64,000 nucleotides of DNA from a bacterium (GCA_023150945.1 JAKLJX010000019.1:60634-124633), one strand, 5' to 3'. Counted from the first letter of the stretch, positions 55,309 to 63,892 are shown. Made by a program: numbers and translations. Notes: generated from the sequence alone by a model not told the origin.

Positions 55309-56784
55309 ATGGACAAGTCACCTCAGTTCGCCACAGGATCTGGTGAGAGATACGCCGTGATCATCGGGATCAATCATTATCGTGATCCGGGAATTGCGCC
55401 GCTGCAGTTCGCCCGCAACGATGCCACCGCCTTGCGCGATCTGCTCATTGATCCTCGCTGGGGCCTGTTCAAGAAAGAAAACGTCCATCTCCTGGTCGAC
55501 GCACAGGCGACTGCCGGTGACATCCGTTCGCAACTGATCTACTGGCTGGGCGCCAATGTGAATGAGAATGATGACGTCTGGCTCTTCTTTGCCGGGCGGG
55601 GCGCCACCCTCGCCTCCCATCCCGCCACGCACGCGCTGCTCGGCCATGATGCCATGTTGAACGATCTGGAAGGCTCCGCCATCACGCTGGACAAACTGGA
55701 GGAGTGGCTGCAGCTCGTGACCGCGGCCCGCATGCTGATCGTGCTCGACTGCGGCTTCAACGTCGACGGCGACGGCCGCGCGCTGGCAACCGGCGGCGTG
55801 CCGGTCTTGTATGACGATTCCTTTCTCGCGGCGCTGGCGCAGGGCCGGCAGCGTTACGTGATTGCCGCGGCCATGCCGCATCAAACCTGCCTGGAAGACC
55901 CGGAACTGCAGCACGGCCTGCTTTCCTACATCCTGCTGCGCCAGATTCAGAGCGAGGCCAGCGGCGAGGTCGCCGGCCGTCTGAGTTGGGATGCACTTTA
56001 TCAATTCCTGGCGGTGGCGGTGCCGCGCTGCGCCGAGCAGTTGGGCGCGGTGCAGAATCCGATTCGCCTGGGCAGCCGGGAGAATTTCATTCTGCTGGCG
56101 GGCGAACCGCCGGAGAGTCGCATGGCGCCGGCGGTGCCGGAAGGCGAGCTGGCGGAATTCGTGCGTGTCTTGCTGCTGCAAGCACAAGAGGCGGCGCGCA
56201 CGGATCAGCTCGAGAAGGCGAAGGAACTGTTCGGCGAGATTCTGCGGCTGGAACCGGGCAATCGCCGGGCACAACGCGGCCTGCAAATTCTGCAGGCGGA
56301 ACTCGAGCGCAACCAGCGTGAGCAGACGCTCAAGGATTTGTTCGTGCAGGCGCGGCGCCACCTCGACGAAAAAAACTATCTCGCCGCGCTGCAGACCTAC
56401 CAGGCCATCCAGCAGTTCGATCCCACCAGCAAATCCGCGGCGCTGGGCGTCGAATCCTGCCAGGCGCTGCTGCAGCGTGATTTGCCAGGCCGCGCACCGG
56501 TGGAAGAGCCGGCAGCCGGGGAAGGGGCGGTACGCTACCGCCACATGAAGCCTTACGATCGTTACATTTGGCCCTATATCGGCTGGTGGGCCTTGCTCTG
56601 GTGTTGCTGGAAAATCTTCACCGGCGATTTCGTGAATCTCGACACGCCCTACTCCCTTTTTCAGCCCGCGGTGCAAGCCGCCTTCATCGGCGCCCTCATC
56701 GGATTCGCGCATGCCAGCATCAACTATGGCGTGATCAAGCTGGTGAAGGTCTTGCGCCGCCGCCGCCTGTTGAACAAGGCTTGA
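55309..56784 (+). CDS. Membrane-bound caspase-like (C14) protein with altered catalytic site
   Basis: 491 residues from ATG 55309. Residues about 12-240 are a caspase/metacaspase p20-like fold (YAVIIGINHYRD, LQFARNDATALRDLL, WLFFAGRGATL, MLIVLDCGFNVDG). The His of the family's GHG motif is replaced by Arg97 (AGRG); the Cys148 position (LDCG) is kept. Residues about 285-400 are helical TPR-like (LLLQAQEAARTDQLEKAKELFGEILRLEPGNRRAQ). Two membrane segments lie at the C-terminus (about 422-442 and 452-475). Most likely an inactive or atypical caspase homologue acting as a membrane scaffold or signal receiver; no partner gene is adjacent. Confidence 0.8.
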   Translation: MDKSPQFATGSGERYAVIIGINHYRDPGIAPLQFARNDATALRDLLIDPRWGLFKKENVHLLVDAQATAGDIRSQLIYWLGANVNENDDVWLFFAGRGATLASHPATHALLGHDAMLNDLEGSAITLDKLEEWLQLVTAARMLIVLDCGFNVDGDGRALATGGVPVLYDDSFLAALAQGRQRYVIAAAMPHQTCLEDPELQHGLLSYILLRQIQSEASGEVAGRLSWDALYQFLAVAVPRCAEQLGAVQNPIRLGSRENFILLAGEPPESRMAPAVPEGELAEFVRVLLLQAQEAARTDQLEKAKELFGEILRLEPGNRRAQRGLQILQAELERNQREQTLKDLFVQARRHLDEKNYLAALQTYQAIQQFDPTSKSAALGVESCQALLQRDLPGRAPVEEPAAGEGAVRYRHMKPYDRYIWPYIGWWALLWCCWKIFTGDFVNLDTPYSLFQPAVQAAFIGALIGFAHASINYGVIKLVKVLRRRRLLNKA

Positions 56785-56932
56785 CCGCAAACAAAAAGGC
56801 GAAAGCTGTTTGCTCTCGCCTCAGAAGTGATCTACAGAAGAATCTCCCCACCGCTGCACGCGCCGCCTCATGCCCCCAATGCCGCCCTGCTTCCCGCCGG
56901 TCTGGTGAACTCCCCTTGCGCCAAAGCGCCGT

Positions 56933-57142
56933 TCATTTCTCTTCGCGCATTTGTCGCAGCGTCGCGATTTCCTGATCCAGCCGTTTCTGCCGCCGGCTGA
57001 TGGAAAAGAGATAACCCAAAATCAACACCCAAACCACGACGAATCCGGCAAACAGGAAGTTGAGATTCCTGGCCGGGGTGGAGGCCGGCGCTTGCAGCAG
57101 CAGCGCCATCCCCGACCAAACAATTGCCATTGCGAGTGCCAT
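56933..57142 (-). CDS. ccmD: CcmD-like heme exporter subunit
   Basis: 69 residues. One membrane segment (LNFLFAGFVVVWVLILGYLFSI) is followed by the basic cytoplasmic tail SRRQKRLDQEIATLRQM typical of CcmD. Position after ccmC in the Ccm operon agrees. CcmD helps release CcmE-heme from CcmABC. An N-terminal hydrophobic extension is present. Confidence 0.75.
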   Translation of the reverse strand: MALAMAIVWSGMALLLQAPASTPARNLNFLFAGFVVVWVLILGYLFSISRRQKRLDQEIATLRQMREEK

Positions 57143-57258
57143 ATGGTTGCATCCGTTGCGTTGAATTGAACTGCCAGAGCAGGGAGGTGCCGGCGGCCGT
57201 TGTCACGGTTCGGCGATCATAGCGTTGTGCAGTTGCAGAACATTGCCAGCGGCGCGCT

Positions 57259-57966
57259 TCAGGAAGCCGCGAAGGACATCTCCTGCTTGATCTCTTTGAC
57301 GGCGAGCTGGGCGCGCTCGAGGCGCAGACGCTGCAGCAGTAGAAAAACGAACAAGCAGATGAACACCACGATGCTGAACAGAAACGTGTAACGCATGCTG
57401 GGCTCCAGCCCCGAGCCGGAGCCGCCGAAAATGACCGGCTGCGGATGCAGCGTGCGCCACAAACGGTTGGCGAGATAGACGATCGGCACGTCCACGAAGC
57501 CGACGATGGCGAAAACCGCCGCGAAGCGCGCCCCGCGCTGCTCTTCGCCGGTGTAGACGCGCAGCATCATGTAGCCGATATAGATGAACCACAGAATCAA
57601 AGTGGTGGTCAGGCGCGGGTCCCATGACCACCAGGTGTTCCACACCGGCCGCGCCCAGATCGGGCCGGTGGTCAGCACGATGGTGGTGAACAGCACGCCG
57701 ATCTCAGCGGAGCAAAAGGCGACGCGATCGTGCCACAGGCGATGTTTCCACAAATAGAGCACGCTGTAGACGAAGGTCACCGGGAACGCCACCGCCAGCG
57801 CCACGATCGCCGAGGGCGCGTGAAAATAGAAGATGCGTTGCACCACCCCCATGCTGGCTTCGGTGGGAACCATGATGAAGATGTTGTAGAGGTTCACCAG
57901 CATCAGCACGGCGGTGATCATGCCGAAGATGTTGGCCCACCGTTGCAGTTTTTCCGCAGCAGGCAT
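57259..57966 (-). CDS. ccmC: Heme exporter protein CcmC
   Basis: 235 residues, the usual length, six membrane segments. The tryptophan-rich heme-binding loop reads WNTWWSWDPRLT (near 110-121), with FYFHAPSAIV and RYTFLFSIV conserved. It presents heme to CcmE in cytochrome c maturation. ATG 57966 follows AGAGGTGG. Confidence 0.95.
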   Translation of the reverse strand: MPAAEKLQRWANIFGMITAVLMLVNLYNIFIMVPTEASMGVVQRIFYFHAPSAIVALAVAFPVTFVYSVLYLWKHRLWHDRVAFCSAEIGVLFTTIVLTTGPIWARPVWNTWWSWDPRLTTTLILWFIYIGYMMLRVYTGEEQRGARFAAVFAIVGFVDVPIVYLANRLWRTLHPQPVIFGGSGSGLEPSMRYTFLFSIVVFICLFVFLLLQRLRLERAQLAVKEIKQEMSFAAS

Positions 57967-58026
57967 AGGAATCCACCTCTTGTTGAGGACAGGGTTGTGA
58001 GCCGGTGCCGAAGCAAGCGCGTGCGC

Positions 58027-58704
58027 TCATTCTTCCAGCACGTACTCAAAGGTCACAAAACAGACGATGATGAACACGGCATCGAAGGCGATCAGAATCT
58101 TGAGCCAGTCGGCCAGGTCCGCCCACGAGCGACCGTTGAGCGCGCCGGCGGTGGCGTGCACCGCGGCGAGAATCACCGGCACTTGTATGGGAAACAACAG
58201 AATCGGCAGCATGATCTCGCGGGTGCGGGTGTTGACCGACATCGCGCTGAACAGCGTGCCCACCGAGGCAAAGCCGATGGTGCCGAGCAGAAACACCAGC
58301 GCGGTTTTCTCCAGCCCCACGGTCAGATCGACGTTGAAAAAAATCGCGAACAGAACGAAGGTCGGAATCTCGATCAGGAAAATGAAGATGATGTTGCCGA
58401 TGGCCTTGGCCAGAAACAGCAGGCCACGATCGAGCGGGGCGATCATCAGGCCGTGCAGCGAGCCGCGCTCGACTTCATGAATCATCGAGCGGTGCAAGCC
58501 CAGCACGCTTGCAAATGTGAAGGCCACCCACAGCAGGCCGGGGCCGGCCTCGCGGGTGGCGGTGCTGCCGGTTTCAAAGGTGAAGCTGAAGATCACCACC
58601 ACGATGAGCGCGAACATCAGCATCGAGGAAAGCAGCTCTTTGGTGCGAAACTCGGAAAGCAGATCCTTCCACACCACCGCCCACAGTTTGGCCAGCGCGC
58701 TCAT
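58027..58704 (-). CDS. ccmB: Heme exporter permease CcmB
   Basis: 225 residues, six membrane segments. AVVWKDLLSEFRTKELLSSMLMFALIVVVIF and LLWVAFTFASVLGLHRSMIHEVERG are typical of CcmB. ATG 58704 overlaps the ccmA stop by ATGA, so translation is coupled. It forms the transport unit with CcmA. Confidence 0.95.
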   Translation of the reverse strand: MSALAKLWAVVWKDLLSEFRTKELLSSMLMFALIVVVIFSFTFETGSTATREAGPGLLWVAFTFASVLGLHRSMIHEVERGSLHGLMIAPLDRGLLFLAKAIGNIIFIFLIEIPTFVLFAIFFNVDLTVGLEKTALVFLLGTIGFASVGTLFSAMSVNTRTREIMLPILLFPIQVPVILAAVHATAGALNGRSWADLADWLKILIAFDAVFIIVCFVTFEYVLEE

Positions 58705-59444
58705 TGCTCTCCTTTCGCCACCAGCTCGAAGTAAAGCGCCGAAAACGCCCGCGCCTCCACGTTGGCGGTTGCGCCTTCCCACACGATGCGGCCGCGCAGA
58801 AAGATCACGGCGCGATCGGCCATCGCCAGGCCCTGTTGCAGATCGTGGGTCACCAGCAGGATGGTGCGGCGCTCGCTGCGCAGCTTTTGCAGCCACTGCG
58901 TCAGCATGCTGGCGGCGTGTTGATCGAGGCCGGTGTAGGGTTCGTCGAGAAACAGGATGCTGGGTTCATGCACCATGGCGCGCGCGATGGCGAGGCGCTG
59001 CTGCATGCCGCGCGAGAATGCCCGGACGCGATCGTGGGCGCGTTTCTCCAGGCCCACTTCCGCGAGCACGGCCGGGATGCGGTCGTTGCGTGCGGGCACG
59101 TCATAAAGGCGGGCGAAGAACTGCAGGTTTTCCGCCGCGGTGAGATCGTCGTAGAGAAACGTCTGGTGGCCGATGACGCCGAGTTGGCGGCGGGCGGACA
59201 ACGGCCGGTCACGCAGCGGCTGGCCATGAATGGCAATCTCGCCGCTGGTCGGCCGCGTGATTTCCGCGAGAATGCGCAACAGCGTGCTTTTGCCGGCGCC
59301 GTTGGGCCCGAAGATGCTCACGCATTCGCCGACGGCCACCTGCAACGAAATGCCGCGCAGCGCATGAAAGGAGCCGTAGCTTTTGATCAAGTTGGTAATC
59401 GCGAGGGCGGGCGGGGGCGCCGAGGCGGAGGCGCTCAGGCTCAT
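58701..59444 (-). CDS. ccmA: Heme exporter ATPase CcmA
   Basis: 247 residues from ATG 59444. ABC ATPase motifs: Walker A GPNGAGKST, Q-loop GHQTFLYDD, signature-like FSRGMQQRLAIARAM, Walker B ILFLDEPYTGLD, and the switch His in LLVTHD. ATG overlaps the stop of the CcmI-like gene, and its own stop overlaps ccmB. The family drives heme presentation by CcmC. Confidence 0.95.
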   Translation of the reverse strand: MSLSASASAPPPALAITNLIKSYGSFHALRGISLQVAVGECVSIFGPNGAGKSTLLRILAEITRPTSGEIAIHGQPLRDRPLSARRQLGVIGHQTFLYDDLTAAENLQFFARLYDVPARNDRIPAVLAEVGLEKRAHDRVRAFSRGMQQRLAIARAMVHEPSILFLDEPYTGLDQHAASMLTQWLQKLRSERRTILLVTHDLQQGLAMADRAVIFLRGRIVWEGATANVEARAFSALYFELVAKGEQ

Positions 59445-59845
59445 GCCAGGTTCGCTCCGCAGGCGCTGCAAAACTTGTCGCCTGCCGGCGCCGGCTCGCC
59501 GCATTGCGCGCAGAACCGGCCGGCCGGCGCGCTGCCCGCGGCTTTGGCGCGGCGACTGCCTTTGCCCGCGGCCGGCAGCAGCGTGTCCAGCTTCTTCATG
59601 AGGTTGATCGCTTCCGTCTTGTACTGCTCGCGCAGCGCAGCATGATCTTCCTGCGACAGCTTGCCCATGCGAAAATCAAAATCAATGTCGCGGATGGCGG
59701 CGTAGATTTCCTCCTTGCGTGCCTGCAAATCTTCCGCTTGATGATTGACGCTGAAGCTGAGGCGGCGCGAGGACTTTTGCAGCAGGGGATATCCGACGAA
59801 CAGTGCGGTGGCCAGAATCAATAGAATACCGACAACTTCAACCAT
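59441..59845 (-). CDS. CcmI-like membrane protein with a zinc ribbon
   Basis: 134 residues from ATG 59845; an ATG at 59857 is possible, but GGGAG lies before 59845. One membrane segment (about 4-23) is followed by a helical region with IRDIDFDFRMGKLSQEDHAALREQY, like the conserved part of CcmI. The C-terminus is a zinc ribbon CxxC...CxxC (FCAQCGEPAPAGDKFCSACG). CcmI is an apocytochrome chaperone; the zinc ribbon would be a local addition. It overlaps ccmA by four bases. Confidence 0.75.
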   Translation of the reverse strand: MVEVVGILLILATALFVGYPLLQKSSRRLSFSVNHQAEDLQARKEEIYAAIRDIDFDFRMGKLSQEDHAALREQYKTEAINLMKKLDTLLPAAGKGSRRAKAAGSAPAGRFCAQCGEPAPAGDKFCSACGANLA

Positions 59846-59862
59846 GAATGCTCCCATCGTGA

Positions 59863-60357
59863 TTAATTTCCAGACTGGCGAAACTCCTGCTCGAAGCGAT
59901 CGCCGTATTCATCAGGCGCGCTGGCTGCCGGCGTGCTTGCCGCCGCCGGCGCGGGGGAACGGCGCTGCCAACGCGACACCATCCACACGATCAACACCAC
60001 GCCGCCGAGCAACGCGACGAACGGCAGCACCCACACCGCCAGGTTGAAACCTTTCTTGGTGGGTGCCGACAGGATGCGCTCGCCGTATTTGTCCACCATG
60101 GCCTGCAACACCTGCTCGCGGGATTTGCCGGCGGACACCAGGGTGATGACTTGATTGCTCAGCTCGCGCGATTCGCTGCAGATCATGCCGCCCAGACAGC
60201 CTTGCACGGTCATGCCGCAGCCGCAATAGCACGCGATCTCATTGCGCAGGGCGTTCAAGTAAGCGGGGGGAATACCGGCGGCGGTGCTGTCCGCCCGGCC
60301 GAACGCCAGGGCCGTGGTTGCCAGCCAAAAACCGAGAAAAAGAAAACGAGCGCGCAT
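59863..60357 (-). CDS. ccmH: CcmH-type cytochrome c maturation thioreductase, variant cysteine motif
   Basis: 164 residues. A signal peptide (about 1-22) and a C-terminal membrane segment (about 105-130) flank a CcmH domain. The usual LRCxxC is replaced by C43YC45GC47GMTVQGC54, with Cys60 after it. The later text KYGERILSAPTKKGFNLAVWVLPF matches CcmH. It would reduce the apocytochrome thiols before heme ligation. GTG 60360 is an alternative start. First gene of the ccm run; ccmE and ccmF are not in the window. Confidence 0.85.
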   Translation of the reverse strand: MRARFLFLGFWLATTALAFGRADSTAAGIPPAYLNALRNEIACYCGCGMTVQGCLGGMICSESRELSNQVITLVSAGKSREQVLQAMVDKYGERILSAPTKKGFNLAVWVLPFVALLGGVVLIVWMVSRWQRRSPAPAAASTPAASAPDEYGDRFEQEFRQSGN

Positions 60358-60424
60358 CACGTTCTCGCTGATGGTCGGGTTGGTGACGAAAAAATTTTCC
60401 CTACTCTAACCAAGAAATCGAAGA

Positions 60425-60904
60425 CTAGCAAGTGAAATCTTCCGGTGACAGGCCACCCAGCCGCAGCACGGTTTTCCACTCCGCCGGTTTGACGCTTTGC
60501 ACCGACAGCCGGCCTTTGCGCACCAGTTCCATCTCTTGCAGGCCGGGCGTGCGCTTGATTTGATCGAGTGATACCGGCGTTTTGAAATCCGCGCACCAAC
60601 GAATGTCCACCATCACCCACGCCGGATTTTCGGGAGTGCTTTTGGCATCGTAATACGGACTGGCGGAATCCCAGGCGAAATGATCGGGATAAGCTTCCCG
60701 CACCACCGTGGCAATGCCGGTAATGACCTGGGGTTTGACCGCGCTGTGATAGAACAGAACCAGATCGCCCCGCTGCATCGCGCGCAGGTGGTTGCGGGCT
60801 TGGTAGTTGCGCACGCCCTCCCAGCAGGTGGTCCGGCGCGGGGAAGATTTCAAATCCTCCCAGGAAAAACTTTCCGGCTCGGATTTGACCAGCCAATAGG
60901 CCAT
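60425..60904 (-). CDS. EVE-domain protein
   Basis: 159 residues, almost entirely one EVE domain (PUA-like fold): MAYWLVKSEPESFSWEDL at the start, then YQARNHLRAMQRGDLVLFYHSAVKPQVITGIATVV and FVDIRW-like ending in DQIKRTPGLQEMELVRKGRLSVQSV. EVE proteins are thought to recognise modified bases in DNA or RNA; their role here is unknown. GGAG eight bases before ATG 60904 supports the start. It is followed by the ccm operon on the same strand after 67 bp. Confidence 0.9.
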   Translation of the reverse strand: MAYWLVKSEPESFSWEDLKSSPRRTTCWEGVRNYQARNHLRAMQRGDLVLFYHSAVKPQVITGIATVVREAYPDHFAWDSASPYYDAKSTPENPAWVMVDIRWCADFKTPVSLDQIKRTPGLQEMELVRKGRLSVQSVKPAEWKTVLRLGGLSPEDFTC

Positions 60905-60982
60905 GACAAGACTCCGTTGCTGGTTACGAATGAGGCCCGGCAACCGTGCGCGCCCGGGCGCAGCGCATGACAGAAGATCAGC

Positions 60983-61011
60983 TTGACATTTCCTGGGTAA
61001 TATTATACATT
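60983..61011 (+). promoter_or_regulatory. Sigma-70-type promoter of the YjbQ-like gene
   Basis: Consensus -35 TTGACA (60983-60988), a 17-bp spacer and TACATT (61006-61011). It faces the gene at 61113. Confidence 0.65.
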
Positions 61012-61112
61012 GCGTCGCTTTTGAGCTGTTGAAAGAACCCCACCCTTTTTCAACAACCTCGAGAAGCTCCCATTTCTCCTGTGAACGTTGAACCGTGATT
61101 CGGAGAGCTGAA

Positions 61113-62183
61113 ATGCCTTCTCAGCCGAAGGAAGTGACCCTCGCCCTGACCCCGCAGGCGCGCTATGATGTGATCGATGTGGCGAAAAGAATCATTACCG
61201 AGTTTGGAGATATCATCTCACAGTATCGCAAGATGCTGTATTGCTCCTATCACACCACCGCCGGCTTTTTCGAGCAAAGCTTCAGCGCCCGCTTGAACCA
61301 CAGCCGCGAGCACGTCGATCCCTTCATGCGCGCGTTTCAAAAGCTGTTTCCGCCCAACGCCGACTACCATCACGACCAACTGCAGTTGCGCGCCGAGTTG
61401 AGCGAGGAACAGCGGCAGTGCGAGCCCAAGAACGGCGATTCCCATCTCGCCTACATCGGCTCCGGCCTGAAAAACTGCGTCACCTACGTCAACCGGCCGG
61501 GCCAGCCGGTTTACTTCATCGATCTCGACGGCATTTATGAGAACATCGCGCGCACGCGGCAAACCCGCGCTTTGGCCTACAATGAAGAACAGGTGACGCA
61601 TCGCGAGAGTTTTGCGGTGCACGTCTCCAAACATCCCATCGATTCCATCAATCTCAAAGACAGCCGCCTGGGCTTGATCGACCAGCTCAACGCCTGGGTG
61701 CGGGATTATGACATTCAGAAGGGCCGTATCGACATCGCGCTCGACACCAGCGAGCGCAACGCCGGCCTGACCGTCAACGAATATGAAACCCTGCTCATGC
61801 GCCACGATCTCGCCGAGGTGCTGCGCGATCCGCTCAAATTCATGGCGCGCCAGGGCAAGCACATGCTGCTCGATCCCCGGGCCATTCCCTACAAAACCAT
61901 CAACTACGCCAAGTACGACTTCGTGCACTTCTTCAACGAGCTGATGGATGCCTTTCGCGTCAGCGAGTCCGTGGTCGAGCGCATTCTCTCGACCTTCATC
62001 CGCGTGCCGGCGGAGCGCTTTCTGCGCATGAAGCGCAGCATCAGCCTGCTGGTTTCCGACAGCGAGCAGCCCGGCCTGGGGCGCGTGGTGCAGGGCACCT
62101 ACCAAAGCCCGATTCTCGTGCAATGGCGCGAGGCCGCCAAGCAAGTGCGTTACCTCGACGTCACGCTCACCCGCTTTGAATAA
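61113..62183 (+). CDS. YjbQ/UPF0047-like protein with long C-terminal extension
   Basis: 356 residues; GGAGAG at 61102-61107 supports ATG 61113 (GTG at 61095 is possible). Residues about 10-150 match YjbQ: HTTAG (47-51), HHD (86-88), SHLAYIGSGLK (110-120) and GQPVYFIDLDG. The remaining ~200 residues (from about 155) have no domain I recognise and contain a conserved-looking YKTINYAKYDFVHFFNELMDAF core. YjbQ is ~135-140 residues on its own and has low thiamin-phosphate-synthase-like activity. The extension makes this an unusual two-part protein. Confidence 0.75.
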   Translation: MPSQPKEVTLALTPQARYDVIDVAKRIITEFGDIISQYRKMLYCSYHTTAGFFEQSFSARLNHSREHVDPFMRAFQKLFPPNADYHHDQLQLRAELSEEQRQCEPKNGDSHLAYIGSGLKNCVTYVNRPGQPVYFIDLDGIYENIARTRQTRALAYNEEQVTHRESFAVHVSKHPIDSINLKDSRLGLIDQLNAWVRDYDIQKGRIDIALDTSERNAGLTVNEYETLLMRHDLAEVLRDPLKFMARQGKHMLLDPRAIPYKTINYAKYDFVHFFNELMDAFRVSESVVERILSTFIRVPAERFLRMKRSISLLVSDSEQPGLGRVVQGTYQSPILVQWREAAKQVRYLDVTLTRFE

Positions 62184-62213
62184 TCTCACTTCCTGCCGGA
62201 CGGCCGGCGGCGC

Positions 62214-63065
62214 TCAGGCTTTGGCCTGCAGGCCGGCGCGCATCTGGTTGCGCAGCGCCTCGGCCTGGCGCGCCGCTGCTTCAGCAAAATTCCTGCTGTA
62301 ATCCGCATAGAGGATCGCGCGGCTGGCGTTGATCACCGCCAGATCACCGGCCGCCGTCGCCCCCACCCGCACCGCTGACTCCAAATCTCCGCCTTGCGCG
62401 CCCACGCCCGGAATGAGCAGGGGCAAATGCGGGCATCTCTCCCGAATTTTCAACAGCTCGGCCGGATGCGTCGCGCCCACCACCAGGCCGGCGTTGTTCC
62501 TCACATTCCAACGCGCGACTTGTTCGGCTACATGCAGATACAACGGCGTGGCCGCGCTGCCCTCCGGTCCTGCGGGAAAATGTTGAATGAGTCCGCTGCC
62601 GGGATTGGAGGTGCGGCAGAGAAAGAACGCGCCTTGGGCGGGATTTTCCAAGAAGGGCAGGGCGGCGTCTTCGCCGAGGTAGGGATTGACGGTAACGGCG
62701 TCAAAGGGCAATTCCTGCAACACGGCGTGGGCATAAAGGCGCGCGCTGTTGGCGATGTCACCGCGTTTGGCGTCCGCGATGCGAATGGCCGTGGCCGGCA
62801 GCGCCGCGGCCACTTCCGCGAGCGCCGACCAGCCGAGATTGCCGAGTGCCTCGAAGAAGGCGAAATTGATTTTGAACGCCGCGGCAAAACTGGCGGTGGC
62901 GGCGATGATTTCCTGGCAGAAGCGCACCAGGCCGTGCGCCGTGCGCGGCAACCCGGCCGGCAGTTTTTCCATTTCCGGATCGAGGCCGACGCACAACAGG
63001 CTTTGGCGGGCGGTCAAAACTCTGCGGAAGCGCGCCGTGAAAGTCCTCTCTTGCTGGTTGAGCAT
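62214..63065 (-). CDS. pyrF: Orotidine-5'-phosphate decarboxylase PyrF
   Basis: 283 residues, long-form (type 2) OMP decarboxylase. CVGLDPEMEKLP (25-36), KINFAFFEALG (65-75) and the catalytic D98-x-K100-RGD103 motif are present, as is NPYLGEDAALPFLE and LIPGVGAQGGD. It performs the last step of UMP synthesis. ATG 63065; a TTG at 63092 is possible. Confidence 0.95.
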   Translation of the reverse strand: MLNQQERTFTARFRRVLTARQSLLCVGLDPEMEKLPAGLPRTAHGLVRFCQEIIAATASFAAAFKINFAFFEALGNLGWSALAEVAAALPATAIRIADAKRGDIANSARLYAHAVLQELPFDAVTVNPYLGEDAALPFLENPAQGAFFLCRTSNPGSGLIQHFPAGPEGSAATPLYLHVAEQVARWNVRNNAGLVVGATHPAELLKIRERCPHLPLLIPGVGAQGGDLESAVRVGATAAGDLAVINASRAILYADYSRNFAEAAARQAEALRNQMRAGLQAKA

Positions 63066-63175
63066 GCGGAAATGGTAGGAGAAAAGCCCCAAAGAAGCAA
63101 GGCGAAAGTCCGGAGGGCAGGGCGTTGGTGAACAGCGGCCTGTCTGTCATCTGTCGTCGTGTTGTTATCACGCTG

Positions 63176-63337
63176 TCATCCAGGAGGGACCTTTTGAAGA
63201 ACTGGGCACGGTGCCAAGTTATTCAAAAGATCCCTCCTGGAGGACAACTGGAGGATACCGGCACTGTACCCGATTCTTCAAGAGATCCCTGCTGGATGAC
63301 ACCTGCCGGACGGCACCGGGCCCAATTCTTCAAGGCA
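63176..63337. repeat. Cluster of four ~40-bp related units forming long hairpins
   Basis: One unit on the plus strand (63176-63217, TCATCCAGGAGGGACC type) and three on the minus strand (63218-63259, 63266-63304, 63314-63337, partial). The first two form a near-perfect hairpin with arms 63179-63209 and 63211-63241 (28 of 31 pairs). There is no T-tract. Confidence 0.8.
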
Positions 63338-63710
63338 GATGCGGCGGGGAGCTGACGTCATCGGCGTCGAGATCGCCGTTTTCTTTCTTCTCCCACAGCC
63401 GCTGCACCAGGTCGAAATCGAAATTGGCAATGTCGGTGCGGTCGACGATGGCCGCGGCATTGATGGCCACCGCGATGCTGATCGCCTCACCGACTTCCTC
63501 GCGGGTGGCGCCGTAGCGCACCGCTTTGGTGACGTGGCCTTTGAAGCAGCCGTGGCAGCCGGCGGCCAGCGAAACCGCCAGCGCGATGAGTTCCTTGGTC
63601 TTTATGTCGATCACGCTGTGCTCGGCGTGATAAAGCTCGTCGTAGAATTCCAGGTATTTCTGCTTGAAGCGGTCAGGAATCATTTCATAAGACTTCATGC
63701 GTTTGGGCAT
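63330..63710 (-). CDS. Carboxymuconolactone decarboxylase family (AhpD-like) protein
   Basis: 126 residues. C52-x2-C55 with His59 (AAGCHGCFKGHVTKA) is the AhpD-type redox and proton-relay motif, followed by VRYGATREEVGEAISIAV. AhpD-like proteins reduce peroxiredoxin systems; the specific partner is unknown. AAGGAG before ATG 63710 supports the start. The 3' end lies next to the hairpin cluster. Confidence 0.9.
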   Translation of the reverse strand: MPKRMKSYEMIPDRFKQKYLEFYDELYHAEHSVIDIKTKELIALAVSLAAGCHGCFKGHVTKAVRYGATREEVGEAISIAVAINAAAIVDRTDIANFDFDLVQRLWEKKENGDLDADDVSSPPHLP

Positions 63711-63892
63711 GGCAACTCCTTGAATGGTCGGATGCGGGAAAATGACAGCAGCCGGCAGCGCGGCGTTTTTAATCTTTTACAAGTTCAATCGTTGTAAAAA
63801 AAGCAAAAATTTTTTGGAGAGGTTGCATTTCGCCCAGTATTCATAGGGGTTTTATGCAACTTTTGCAAGTCTCCAACTTTTTAAATTTTCGT

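Noticed and set aside
63179..63241. A Rho-independent terminator
   Set aside because: The hairpin is strong but there is no T-tract on either strand, so it is listed as a repeat.
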